From Nitrososphaeria archaeon (lineage in GTDB: Archaea > Thermoproteota > Nitrososphaeria > JACIWG01), in contig JARVJS010000137.1 in assembly GCA_029776125.1 (NCBI GenBank), forward strand, positions 1 through 5,901: 5,901 nt of DNA, given 5' to 3'. Positions 1-5,731 of the stretch are shown here, piece by piece. Under the pieces are notes generated by a model. The model was not told where the DNA came from. It did not search any database and saw nothing but the letters and a program-made list of their open reading frames with translations. The translations under genes and the position numbers were made by a program. Position 1 is the stretch's first letter. Every line of letters begins with the position of its first letter.

Positions 1-1
1 T

Positions 2-424
2 CTTCTTTTAGCTAGGCTTTTTATAAAAGAGAGCAGTAGTAGAGATTTAATTGTTAATCTTAGTGGTGGCATGAGGATTCTTGTGCTTGAAACACTTATA
101 GCTTTAACACTTATACATATAGAAAACCTTGTTCTAGAGCTTCAAACCGAGGATAAGGTTGATGTTCAGCTCCCCATTCTATGGAATCCTACAGATAATC
201 TTATTTCTGAAGCAAGAAAGACTCTTAAAATGCTAGATGAGTATGGCTCCCTTTCACTTAGCAATCTTGCTAAAAACCTTAAGCTTTCAGTTACAACAAC
301 CTACAGGCTTTTAAAGAGCCTTGAAAAGAACAGTATTGTCAGTTCAAAGAAGGTTGGAAAGGAGAGGATTGTTGAGTTAACTCCTAAGGGCAGGATTTTA
401 CTAAAACTCTCTGGTGGAGACTGA
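2..424 (+). CDS. csa3: Csa3-type CARF-wHTH CRISPR regulator, C-terminal 140 residues (5' truncated by window)
   Basis: The frame is open from base 2, so the ATG at 71 is internal and the true start lies upstream of the window. The visible part begins inside a CARF (Rossmann-like) domain. The segment LIVNLSGGMRILVLETLIAL matches the CARF motif with a conserved Gly-Gly-x-Arg, which in Csa3 proteins helps to bind cyclic oligoadenylate. The last about 75 residues form a winged helix-turn-helix: a recognition-helix pattern around LSVTTTYRLLKSLEKNSIV, then a wing ending in VELTPKGRILLKL. Csa3 proteins are usually 200-240 residues, so roughly a third is missing. Family knowledge: Csa3 regulates cas operons and adaptation genes in type I-A and related archaeal systems. 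Its stop TGA overlaps the ATG of cas6 by one base, so the two are co-translated. It could be another CARF-wHTH factor, but the cas6 linkage argues for Csa3. Confidence 0.85.
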   Translation, partial: LLLARLFIKESSSRDLIVNLSGGMRILVLETLIALTLIHIENLVLELQTEDKVDVQLPILWNPTDNLISEARKTLKMLDEYGSLSLSNLAKNLKLSVTTTYRLLKSLEKNSIVSSKKVGKERIVELTPKGRILLKLSGGD

Positions 425-1290
425 TGCCTATCGGGCAATTGACCTTTAGAATGGTTTCCGAACAGGGTCTAAAATTTCAAAGCTTCTCAGGCTTCGCTAT
501 CAGAGGAGTTTTATTCGATTTCCTAAAGCGCATTGACGAGCAGCTTGCCCTTAAGCTGCATTCCGATAAGACTATCGCACCCTATTCTGTAACTCCTGTT
601 GAGGTCCTATGGGGGCAGTACTCAAGCTTCATTTTTAACGGATTTGACAAGCCTGCTACAGTACAGTTCAAAATATCTATTTTCGAACAGAGTTTAATGA
701 ATGTTTTAACTCAGGCTCTGCTTTCAAGCGGCTCGCCAAGCGTCAGGCTTGTTGAAGTCGATACTGTTGTAACTGAAATTCAGGTGAATCAAGTCAGCTT
801 CGAGAAGATTCTTGAGGAAGCCAAGCCTGTAAGAAGGTTTGAAGTATTATTCAGGACACCATGCTACTTCAGAAGGAGCATTACAACGGGTTCCTCTAAT
901 CCTGTTTTGAAATCTGTTAGGACGCCATATAGGGCTATACCTCTTCCTGAAACAAGTCTGATGTTCAAGAACCTGGCTAGGCTCTGGAAAAGGTTCTCAG
1001 GAATGTCTCTAAACTATAGAGATTACGTCAGCTGGGTTGAAAGGGGCGGTGTCACCCTAGCAGGTTTCCCTCGCGGAATTAGGACAGTAAGGGTCTACGA
1101 GCACCCTAAGTCCAATAAATGGGTAATGGGGTTCATAGGTGCTGTAAGGTTCTCAATACCTGAGGACATTTTTACGGAAAAGCATGCAAGGTTCACGGAT
1201 GCATTGATGAGGCTCGCAGAATATACTAACGTCGGGGGGAACAGGACAGCTGGATTCGGTGTCGTGAAATATTTTCCTAAGATGCATTAG
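424..1290 (+). CDS. cas6: CRISPR-associated endoribonuclease Cas6 (pre-crRNA processing)
   Basis: Cas6 cleaves the CRISPR repeat in pre-crRNA to give mature guides. This 288-residue protein has the usual length and a two-RAMP (ferredoxin-like) layout. The hallmark C-terminal glycine-rich loop is clear at residues 269-283 (NVGGNRTAGFGVVKYF). Near the N-terminus GVLF (28-31) and KLHS (44-47) line up with the region of Pyrococcus furiosus Cas6 that carries catalytic Tyr31, His46 and Lys52 (recalled, not searched). His46 is present, Phe31 stands in place of the tyrosine, and Lys49 is the nearest lysine. The following PYSVTPV is also typical. The ATG overlaps the csa3 stop, with GGTGGA five bases upstream as a ribosome binding site, so translation is coupled. 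No cas gene or CRISPR array follows, so this looks like the operon end. Confidence 0.92.
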   Translation: MPIGQLTFRMVSEQGLKFQSFSGFAIRGVLFDFLKRIDEQLALKLHSDKTIAPYSVTPVEVLWGQYSSFIFNGFDKPATVQFKISIFEQSLMNVLTQALLSSGSPSVRLVEVDTVVTEIQVNQVSFEKILEEAKPVRRFEVLFRTPCYFRRSITTGSSNPVLKSVRTPYRAIPLPETSLMFKNLARLWKRFSGMSLNYRDYVSWVERGGVTLAGFPRGIRTVRVYEHPKSNKWVMGFIGAVRFSIPEDIFTEKHARFTDALMRLAEYTNVGGNRTAGFGVVKYFPKMH

Positions 1291-1543
1291 GACCTTCTCT
1301 CAGAGAATTGCTCTCCAGATAAGGAAGTGAAGCTAGTATTTTTATAAACATACTCTAAAACATTCTTTGAAGGAAATGCTGACAAGCTTAACAAGAATCC
1401 GAAAAATGAGAAGATGATTTGTAATTTGTCGAGAAGCTTATGGCTGAGCTGATTCAGGAGAGCTTATTGATTGGATAATAGTTAATAACTTCGTCTTGCC
1501 AATAAATATTATAATGTTGAACTTAAAACAGAAGTATACGTTG
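1291..1543. other. Gap between convergent cas6 and vapC; no intact gene
   Basis: These 253 bases hold no CRISPR repeats and no convincing gene. On the plus strand a TATA-like TTTATAAA at 1341-1348 lies about 30 bases before a purine-rich GAAGGA and an ATG at 1376, but that frame stops after 13 codons (TGA 1415-1417). Other frames then stay open for 20-37 codons with no recognisable motif. This may be a small decayed gene. AGTAT and ATACT (1335-1339, 1350-1354) flank the TATA-like box as a weak inverted repeat. The stretch before 1543 is A/T-rich and could hold the ends of both convergent transcripts. Confidence 0.35.
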
Positions 1544-1945
1544 TCAACCTATGTATAATACTTCATCTAATCCTTTGAAATGCTCGTCTCCAGTGACTAT
1601 TTTAGCTTTAAGTGTTCTTCCTGTGGCTAACACGATTCCGTCGGTTAAGCTGGGTTTTTTAAGTCCCTTTGCCTTAGCCTTCTCAGAAAGCTCCAGATAA
1701 GCCTTCGCCGCCATTACGCTCAGCTCAGTATCAATCTCCTTCACGATGCTGCTTGCCACGATGAAGTCAAGCCTTTTAACAACATCTTCTTCCCCTATGC
1801 CTTCGCGCAGATATTTCCTTGCAACTTCAGCCAGAACGATTGATGGAGTAACCAGCTCCTCCGTATCGATGTAATCTTTCAGAATCTTTCCGGAATCGCT
1901 GCCTAGAAAATACTCGATCCACGCGTAACTGTCCGTGACGATCAA
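1544..1945 (-). CDS. vapC: VapC-type PIN-domain ribonuclease toxin
   Basis: This is a 133-residue PIN-domain protein, the usual VapC size. The four acidic residues that bind Mg2+/Mn2+ in PIN nucleases are all visible: Asp5 (IVTDSYAW), Glu40 (PSIVLAEVARKY), Asp102 (SLTDGIVLATGR) and Asp120 (IVTGDEHF). The active site therefore looks intact. VapC toxins cut RNA (tRNA, rRNA or mRNA depending on the protein) and are held inactive by the cognate VapB; the target cannot be read from sequence. The start is a TTG (1945-1943) overlapping the vapB stop in a four-base TTGA. A strong GGAGGA (forward 1952-1957) sits six bases upstream, which fixes this start and shows translational coupling to vapB. It is convergent with cas6. 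Confidence 0.92.
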   Translation of the reverse strand: MIVTDSYAWIEYFLGSDSGKILKDYIDTEELVTPSIVLAEVARKYLREGIGEEDVVKRLDFIVASSIVKEIDTELSVMAAKAYLELSEKAKAKGLKKPSLTDGIVLATGRTLKAKIVTGDEHFKGLDEVLYIG

Positions 1946-2142
1946 TCCCTGTCCTCCAGCCTATCCTTCTCCGTAAACCTTGAAATCCTCCCCTTGTCTA
2001 CGCCGAACATGTCGGTCGGTATATTGGCCTTTTCTTCAAGAAGCCGTTCAATAACCTCATCGTAGCTTTTCACACCCATACGTTTCTTCAACGCTTCCAA
2101 CAACCTTAGGTTGCGGCGCTTCACCTGTATGGTGCTCGTCAT
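1942..2142 (-). CDS. vapB: VapB-type ribbon-helix-helix antitoxin
   Basis: This 66-residue antitoxin is encoded directly before vapC. The N-terminal half reads as a ribbon-helix-helix: strand TIQVKRR (4-10), helix NLRLLEALKKRMG, then a second helix SYDEVIERLLEEKA. The charged C-terminal tail (about 40-66, with MFGVDKGRISRF) is the sort of flexible segment that VapB antitoxins thread into the PIN active site. Family knowledge: such proteins neutralise the toxin and repress their own promoter, alone or as the VapBC complex. The ATG at 2142-2140 lies about 29 bases downstream of a TATA box, which predicts a leader of a few bases or none. Exact VapB subfamily is not assigned. Confidence 0.9.
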   Translation of the reverse strand: MTSTIQVKRRNLRLLEALKKRMGVKSYDEVIERLLEEKANIPTDMFGVDKGRISRFTEKDRLEDRD

Positions 2143-2147
2143 ACCGC

Positions 2148-2176
2148 TATAGCTTATAGATTATAGCTTATAAATT
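2148..2176 (-). promoter_or_regulatory. vapBC promoter with two direct-repeat operator sites
   Basis: The 11-mer TATAGCTTATA occurs twice, at 2148-2158 and 2162-2172, 14 bp apart. Each copy has TATA arms around a three-base centre, so each is itself a small inverted repeat. The upstream copy overlaps the minus-strand TATA box (forward 2167-2174). The other copy covers the expected transcription start near 2146. Two half-helical-turn-spaced sites over the promoter suit cooperative binding by ribbon-helix-helix dimers. Autorepression by VapB is inferred from this placement. Confidence 0.65.
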
Positions 2177-2329
2177 TTTTCCTCCAACCTCGCATAATAT
2201 TTTTTCATCAATTGAATAATGGAGGGGTTAGGCTCAACCTATAGAATGGAAACGAATGGTGAAGTGTCGCTTCTATTAACACCTTTAGAGACGAGCGCGC
2301 GCTGATCCAGGAAGGATTAGTCGATGAAG

Positions 2330-2490
2330 CTAATCTGGTTTAATCAGCTTTAGAAATTCTGTTGATGTAAGAATTTTAATATTTTTGAACTCACCCAGTA
2401 CTAAGAGGTGCTTATCTCCCGTGATAATCGCACGGGCTTTTGCAGAAAAAGCACATTCCAAGACTCTATTATCTGCGGGTCATCACACTC
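2330..2490 (-). pseudogene. Broken PIN-domain toxin gene (C-terminal relic, COG1569-like)
   Basis: Read on the minus strand, this is the C-terminal third of a PIN-domain protein of the 'putative toxin PIN family' type. DDP is read in one frame (about 2484-2476). ADNRVLECAF, ITGDKHLLVLGEF, then IKILTSTEFLKLI are read in another, to a TAG at 2332-2330. Together they rebuild the family pattern D-D-P-x-D-N-R-V-L-E-C-A ... T-G-D-K-H-L-L ... I-L-T-x-x-E-F-L. The frames differ by one base exactly between DDP and ADN, so a single-base loss is the simplest explanation. The N-terminal part with the first two catalytic acids is missing, because recognisable sequence ends near 2490. It is not related closely enough to the neighbouring vapC to be a simple duplicate: motif wording and family differ. 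Confidence 0.75.
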
Positions 2491-2491
2491 T

Positions 2492-2578
2492 GCAATTAAA
2501 GAACTGGAAAAGGAAGTTCCAGATAACTTAAAGCGGAAATTGAATACATTGAAAAAGGAATTTGAGAAAAGAGATTAG
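2492..2578 (+). pseudogene. Possible 3' end of a lost plus-strand gene
   Basis: The plus frame ending at TAG 2576-2578 reads a charged, helix-like tail (AIKELEKEVPDNLKRKL, then NTLKKEFEKRD). It looks like real protein C-terminus rather than random sequence and begins just where the minus-strand PIN relic stops making sense. No start codon or family could be assigned, and upstream the frame runs antisense through the PIN relic. A small antitoxin or DNA-binding protein is conceivable but unproven. It could equally be chance in A-rich DNA. Confidence 0.3.
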
Positions 2579-2642
2579 GGGCTTTTTTTAAGAAATGAAA
2601 CATCTGAGTAAATATTCCTTATTTAGCGCACACGCTTTTTTA

Positions 2643-2765
2643 CTACTTCTTCCTTTTCAATTCACGCGCATTCTTTATTACGATATCGTTGGGTTTTCTA
2701 TAATTCTCTTGTTTCAGGTTAAGATAGAGGTAAAAGAGAAATAAATAACGCTTATGAGATTTCAA
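2643..2765 (-). CDS. Doubtful 40-residue minus-strand frame, hydrophobic then basic
   Basis: From a TTG at 2765 the frame encodes a short hydrophobic stretch (YLFLFYLYLNL) followed by a charged tail (KPNDIVIKNARELKRKK) and TAG at 2645-2643. The shape resembles a single membrane segment with a basic cytoplasmic tail, or the end of a decayed larger membrane protein. No ribosome binding site or TATA box is evident and no family is recognised. A stop about 25 bases upstream limits any extension. Confidence 0.2.
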   Translation of the reverse strand: MKSHKRYLFLFYLYLNLKQENYRKPNDIVIKNARELKRKK

Positions 2766-2798
2766 ATCTGTAACTTTTGCTGAAATGTGCTAATATAT

Positions 2799-2815
2799 TT
2801 CACTTATTAAGTGAA
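2799..2815. promoter_or_regulatory. 17-bp perfect palindrome, candidate operator
   Basis: TTCACTTA, one base (T), then TAAGTGAA form a perfect inverted repeat with 8-bp arms. It ends about 33 bp before the TATA box of the 785-residue gene and 68 bp before its ATG. A site just upstream of the BRE/TATA is where archaeal activators usually bind. An isolated 8+1+8 palindrome is unlikely by chance in a 300-base intergenic stretch. The arm length suits a dimeric winged-HTH or similar regulator; the protein is unknown. Confidence 0.55.
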
Positions 2816-2841
2816 TATGGAGAACTTCTTTCAACAAAAAA

Positions 2842-2861
2842 ATAAACTCTTATAAACTCTT
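2842..2861 (+). promoter_or_regulatory. Promoter of the 785-residue gene: two tandem TATA-bearing 10-mers
   Basis: ATAAACTCTT is repeated perfectly twice (2842-2851, 2852-2861), one helical turn apart. The second copy completes a good archaeal TATA box, CTTATAAA at 2849-2856, which puts transcription start near 2876-2880 and the ATG at 2884 only a few bases later. The A-rich GGAAG just before the ATG (2876-2880) may act as a ribosome binding site if the transcript begins early enough. The tandem copy could offer a second TATA register. Confidence 0.6.
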
Positions 2862-2883
2862 AAATGCTGAAAAAAGGAAGTTT

Positions 2884-5241
2884 ATGCCATTTGAAGAAAA
2901 AAAGGATGAGAGTAAAGAGGTTCCAACTGTCTCTTGGGGAAATGAGTATTTCACTGTTAGAAGTGGCGAATACGAGATTCGATATCACAAAGAAAAGACA
3001 AATGGCTTTATATTCATTTACAATCTAAAGAACTCTGGAAATAAAGTGCTGGTTACAAACTTCGGGTTAGATAATGCAGCTTTAGAAATACTAACCAATG
3101 TGAGTGAGATCACTGTTACTGAAAATAATAGAGAAATAACAATTCAGTTGAAAAGCAGACGTGAATGGGCTGATTTCACTATAAGAATTAGATTCTTCAA
3201 AAATAAGCCAGGGTTAATCAATTGGAAAGTTGACCTTTCAACGAAGGGAAGAGAAGGAATGCAGAAAGTTCCCTACTATCGATTTTTCCCTCAGGTCTCT
3301 GCAGAAGGATGGGGACTTACCACCGATCAGGAAATTAAGTTTTATGATACTTTAAGCGGCAAGTTTATTTCTGGGAAAGGAATAGACTATTTAAGAGGAA
3401 CCGCGGATCACAAGTCTGCTTGGGGATTAAGGAATGTGTATAATCAATTTTGCTACCTTCATGAGGAGGAAATCGTTAAAAGCACCATTCTCTACTTTCA
3501 AAACTTTTCCTCTTTAAACAAGTATTATGATCTCACAAAGACTGATGCAGCATATACTGTTGACCTATCCTATCCATGGATAAGTTATTATCCTACTCGT
3601 CGTGTAGATTTCGACCATAAAAGTTTCAACAACATTTTAAAGTTTGGATATAAAATTCCAATTAGTGAAGAAATCCCACCTGATGTGGAAGTAACGATTC
3701 TTGACAGTTTTCTATATCTTGTTCCAGTGAAACCGGAGAATAACATGGAGTGCTGCGAGCTTTTTCTAAAGATGTTCTCTGAAATATACGATGAAATCAA
3801 TAAGCCAGAAACAACATATATAGATTGGGCAACCGAAATAGTTCCGAAAGAAATTGAAAACCTTCTTGATCCAGAAAATTGGATAACGATTAATGGTAAA
3901 CAATACCTCAAGTCATACGTAAAGGATTCTAGAGCATCAAACGCAGAACTCATAACCCTATTGGACGTGCTTGTTCCTCTTAAAAAATACTATAAGAAGT
4001 TCGGAAAAGGTCTCGATTTGATAGAAAAACTTGAGAACAGTCTTCAAGACTTTTTTAAACCCGGCATAGATGGAGAAGAAGGCTGCATACTTCAAAGCTT
4101 AATTTTAAAAGAAAGCAGGAAGCCGCTGGTACTTGACGCATGGTATTTCGTCTGCCCTATTCTGTGGACTAGTCACTTAGCGGAGGAAAATCCTGTAGCT
4201 AGGAAAATGGTTCTTGATAGCAGAAACATAGTTACAGTGTTGGGGAGAAAAGTTTCCTACGTGTTTCCTCAGTTTGTAGATATTCTAACTGGCGAGTACT
4301 ATGATATTATAGGCACTGGAAAGCCTGTTTATGAATACGACGTCACAGGTGTCTACGCATACTTAATGTTGCAGTACTATAGGTTAACGGGTGATAAGAA
4401 GTTCTTGGAAGAGGCAGAGAAAGCAATAGAGAAGATTGCGGAAAGAGGCTTTGAGTACACATATGAAATGACAGCCACGCCGGAGGGTGCGGTCGCAGCC
4501 CTAATGCTGTACCAATTGACAAACAATGAAAAATATTTGAAAATCAGCTATATACCCTTAGCCAACATCGTGAGGCATAGCGTATTCTTCGAATGCAAAT
4601 ATGGTTATGGAAAGCATTTCAGAACATTTTTCTCAACTATGGCTATGCCTGAGTCCTATGTTGCTGCATGTGAAGAGGGAAAAGTCTTTAGGTATATAAT
4701 TGAGTATATTACTAAAGGTGAAAAATTTCTTCCAAAGCATGTTAAAAAACTCATGGCTGAACTTCTAAAATATAAGGGGCAATACACTATGCCTCCAGAA
4801 TATCCAAAAGAGATGATAGCTGAGAAAACGGCTTGTGGTGAATCCGTCCCATCTTGGTATATTCCGTTTGAAGATCTTATGTTCGGTTGGAAGAAATCAG
4901 GTCAAGTAGGTCAAGAAATATATGGTGCAGGGTATCCGATAGAGATTGCAACTGGGCTATATAATGTCTTCAATAACGGAAAGGTTATACTTTATACAGA
5001 GTATCCTCTTACTTTTTATTCTGAAGAAAAGGGAAAAGTTATTTTTAAAGTATCCGGGACGGAAGAATATTCCTTCAAAGCAAGGATTATTTATCTTAAT
5101 GAGAAAAATCAACCCTCGAAAATTTTACAATTAAACGAAGATGGCAAGGCTGTGAAAGAAGTTCGTACAAATCTATTTGATGGAAAGATCCAGGAATTTA
5201 CAGGACACGGAGATACATACTACATGATCGTTTTGAACTGA
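2884..5241 (+). CDS. Large uncharacterised protein, probable (alpha/alpha)-barrel carbohydrate-active enzyme
   Basis: The gene encodes 785 residues with no signal peptide or membrane segment, so it is probably cytoplasmic. Residues about 15-265 are beta-rich (alternating strands such as FTVRSGEYEIRYH, NGFIFIYNL and ITIQLKS), like the N-terminal sandwich of many glycan-active enzymes. Residues about 285-690 are helical and contain a repeat type typical of six-hairpin glycosidase folds: YAYLMLQYYRLTGDKKFLEE (about 491-510), then a second helical pair AVAALMLYQLTNNEKYLKIS (about 536-555). Conserved-looking aromatic and acidic clusters are YIDWATE (312-318), WYFVCPILW (420-428), YEYDVTG (483-489), SWYIPFED and YGAGYPIE (680-687). 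Residues about 695-785 return to beta strands. I do not recognise the family; catalytic residues cannot be named. It stands alone on its strand with its own promoter and operator-like palindrome, which suggests substrate-dependent control. Polysaccharide lyase, epimerase or glycosidase are all possible. Confidence 0.85.
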   Translation: MPFEEKKDESKEVPTVSWGNEYFTVRSGEYEIRYHKEKTNGFIFIYNLKNSGNKVLVTNFGLDNAALEILTNVSEITVTENNREITIQLKSRREWADFTIRIRFFKNKPGLINWKVDLSTKGREGMQKVPYYRFFPQVSAEGWGLTTDQEIKFYDTLSGKFISGKGIDYLRGTADHKSAWGLRNVYNQFCYLHEEEIVKSTILYFQNFSSLNKYYDLTKTDAAYTVDLSYPWISYYPTRRVDFDHKSFNNILKFGYKIPISEEIPPDVEVTILDSFLYLVPVKPENNMECCELFLKMFSEIYDEINKPETTYIDWATEIVPKEIENLLDPENWITINGKQYLKSYVKDSRASNAELITLLDVLVPLKKYYKKFGKGLDLIEKLENSLQDFFKPGIDGEEGCILQSLILKESRKPLVLDAWYFVCPILWTSHLAEENPVARKMVLDSRNIVTVLGRKVSYVFPQFVDILTGEYYDIIGTGKPVYEYDVTGVYAYLMLQYYRLTGDKKFLEEAEKAIEKIAERGFEYTYEMTATPEGAVAALMLYQLTNNEKYLKISYIPLANIVRHSVFFECKYGYGKHFRTFFSTMAMPESYVAACEEGKVFRYIIEYITKGEKFLPKHVKKLMAELLKYKGQYTMPPEYPKEMIAEKTACGESVPSWYIPFEDLMFGWKKSGQVGQEIYGAGYPIEIATGLYNVFNNGKVILYTEYPLTFYSEEKGKVIFKVSGTEEYSFKARIIYLNEKNQPSKILQLNEDGKAVKEVRTNLFDGKIQEFTGHGDTYYMIVLN

Positions 5242-5731
5242 CATGCATATCAGACTATCCGGGTTGGTGGTATTAGCGATAATACAATAGTTTCTTTGCA
5301 TGGAGCTCTAGAGGGCCGTAGGGAAATTAAAATGAGTTAGCGGATAATGTTCTCTTCATGAGAAACCAGTCCGTTGCCAAATCTCACGTGAGGTCTATCA
5401 CCGTACTCCTCATTCACTCCCTCGGAGTAAGCAGGTAATTGCTTATAGCCAGCAATCGACCATCGCTATTGTATTGCTAAACCATTTCTGTACGAATAAT
5501 CTTCTTTAATAATGCCGTGCCAATCAAGAGTTCGTTAGGAAAGCTGAACCGCACTTTTTGACCAACCTGCCTAAACTCCTAATTCTAAAAATGGCAGGGG
5601 TTCCATCGTTCTTTCACACATTACAGCTTCATTCAAATCTGCATCAACCCCAGCCAACCTCGACGCCTCCTATTTCAGGCCGCGTAAGAATGACAGCTTC
5701 TTCACTATTCACTTTTAAGAAGGGTTCTGAG
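5242..5731. other. 490-base region between the large gene and tnpB: decayed frames and hairpins
   Basis: No intact gene is evident. On the minus strand, one frame reads protein-like text from 5669 down to 5337 but is broken by stops at 5573-5571, 5537-5535 and 5468-5466. Its last open piece (5465-5337) includes EEYGDRPHVRFGNGL. The same stretch carries several small inverted repeats: 5270-5285, 5350-5364 (TTCTC/GAGAA), 5383-5392 (CTCACGTGAG), 5404-5429 (TACTCC/GGAGTA) and 5438-5456 (ATTGCT/AGCAAT). It lies downstream of tnpB, so it should contain the right end of that IS200/IS605-type element. The exact boundary is not readable. Confidence 0.5.
5270..5285 (+). terminator. Hairpin with GCGA tetraloop after the large gene
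   Basis: GTATTA, loop GCGA, TAATAC is a perfect 6-bp stem closed by a GNRA tetraloop, 29 bases after the stop of the 785-residue gene. It is followed by AATAGTTTCTTT. It could mark the 3' end of that transcript, although archaeal termination depends more on T-runs than on hairpins and the T-run here is interrupted. It could also be part of the transposon's right end. Confidence 0.35.

Larger units (their letters stand above)
2143..2883. other. Gene-poor stretch with toxin relic, other debris and a promoter
   Basis: These 741 bases separate vapB from the 785-residue gene. From left to right they hold the vapBC promoter, about 150 bases with nothing recognisable, a broken PIN gene on the minus strand (2330-2490), a possible plus-strand gene tail (to TAG 2576-2578), a small doubtful minus-strand frame (2643-2765), and a palindrome and TATA repeats feeding the next gene. 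The T-run at 2583-2589 after the plus-strand tail could be a weak archaeal terminator. The last 200 bases are clearly more A/T-rich than the rest. Confidence 0.6.

Noticed and set aside
71..424. ATG at 71 as the start of a 117-residue protein
   Set aside because: The frame is open upstream to base 2 and the residues before this ATG complete a CARF motif (IVNLSGGM), so the ATG is internal.
2226..2253. GGTTAGGCTCAACCTATAGAATGGAAAC-like stretch resembling an archaeal CRISPR repeat ending
   Set aside because: It ends in a GAATGGAAAC-type string with a small inverted repeat, but only one copy exists, with no second repeat or spacer around it.
2592..2602. AATGAAACATC shared with the minus strand near 5748-5758
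   Set aside because: An 11-base match between two places is expected by chance several times in a window of this size and flanks differ.
1291..2883. CRISPR array next to cas6
   Set aside because: No 24-37 base unit recurs at regular spacing anywhere in the window; the array, if linked, is elsewhere.
3588..3953. 121-codon open minus-strand frame
   Set aside because: It lies wholly antisense within the 785-residue gene, has no ribosome site or motif, and its composition is that of a shadow frame.
4946..5134. 62-codon plus-strand frame
   Set aside because: It is inside the large gene in another frame, whose own sequence continues coherently as beta strands there.
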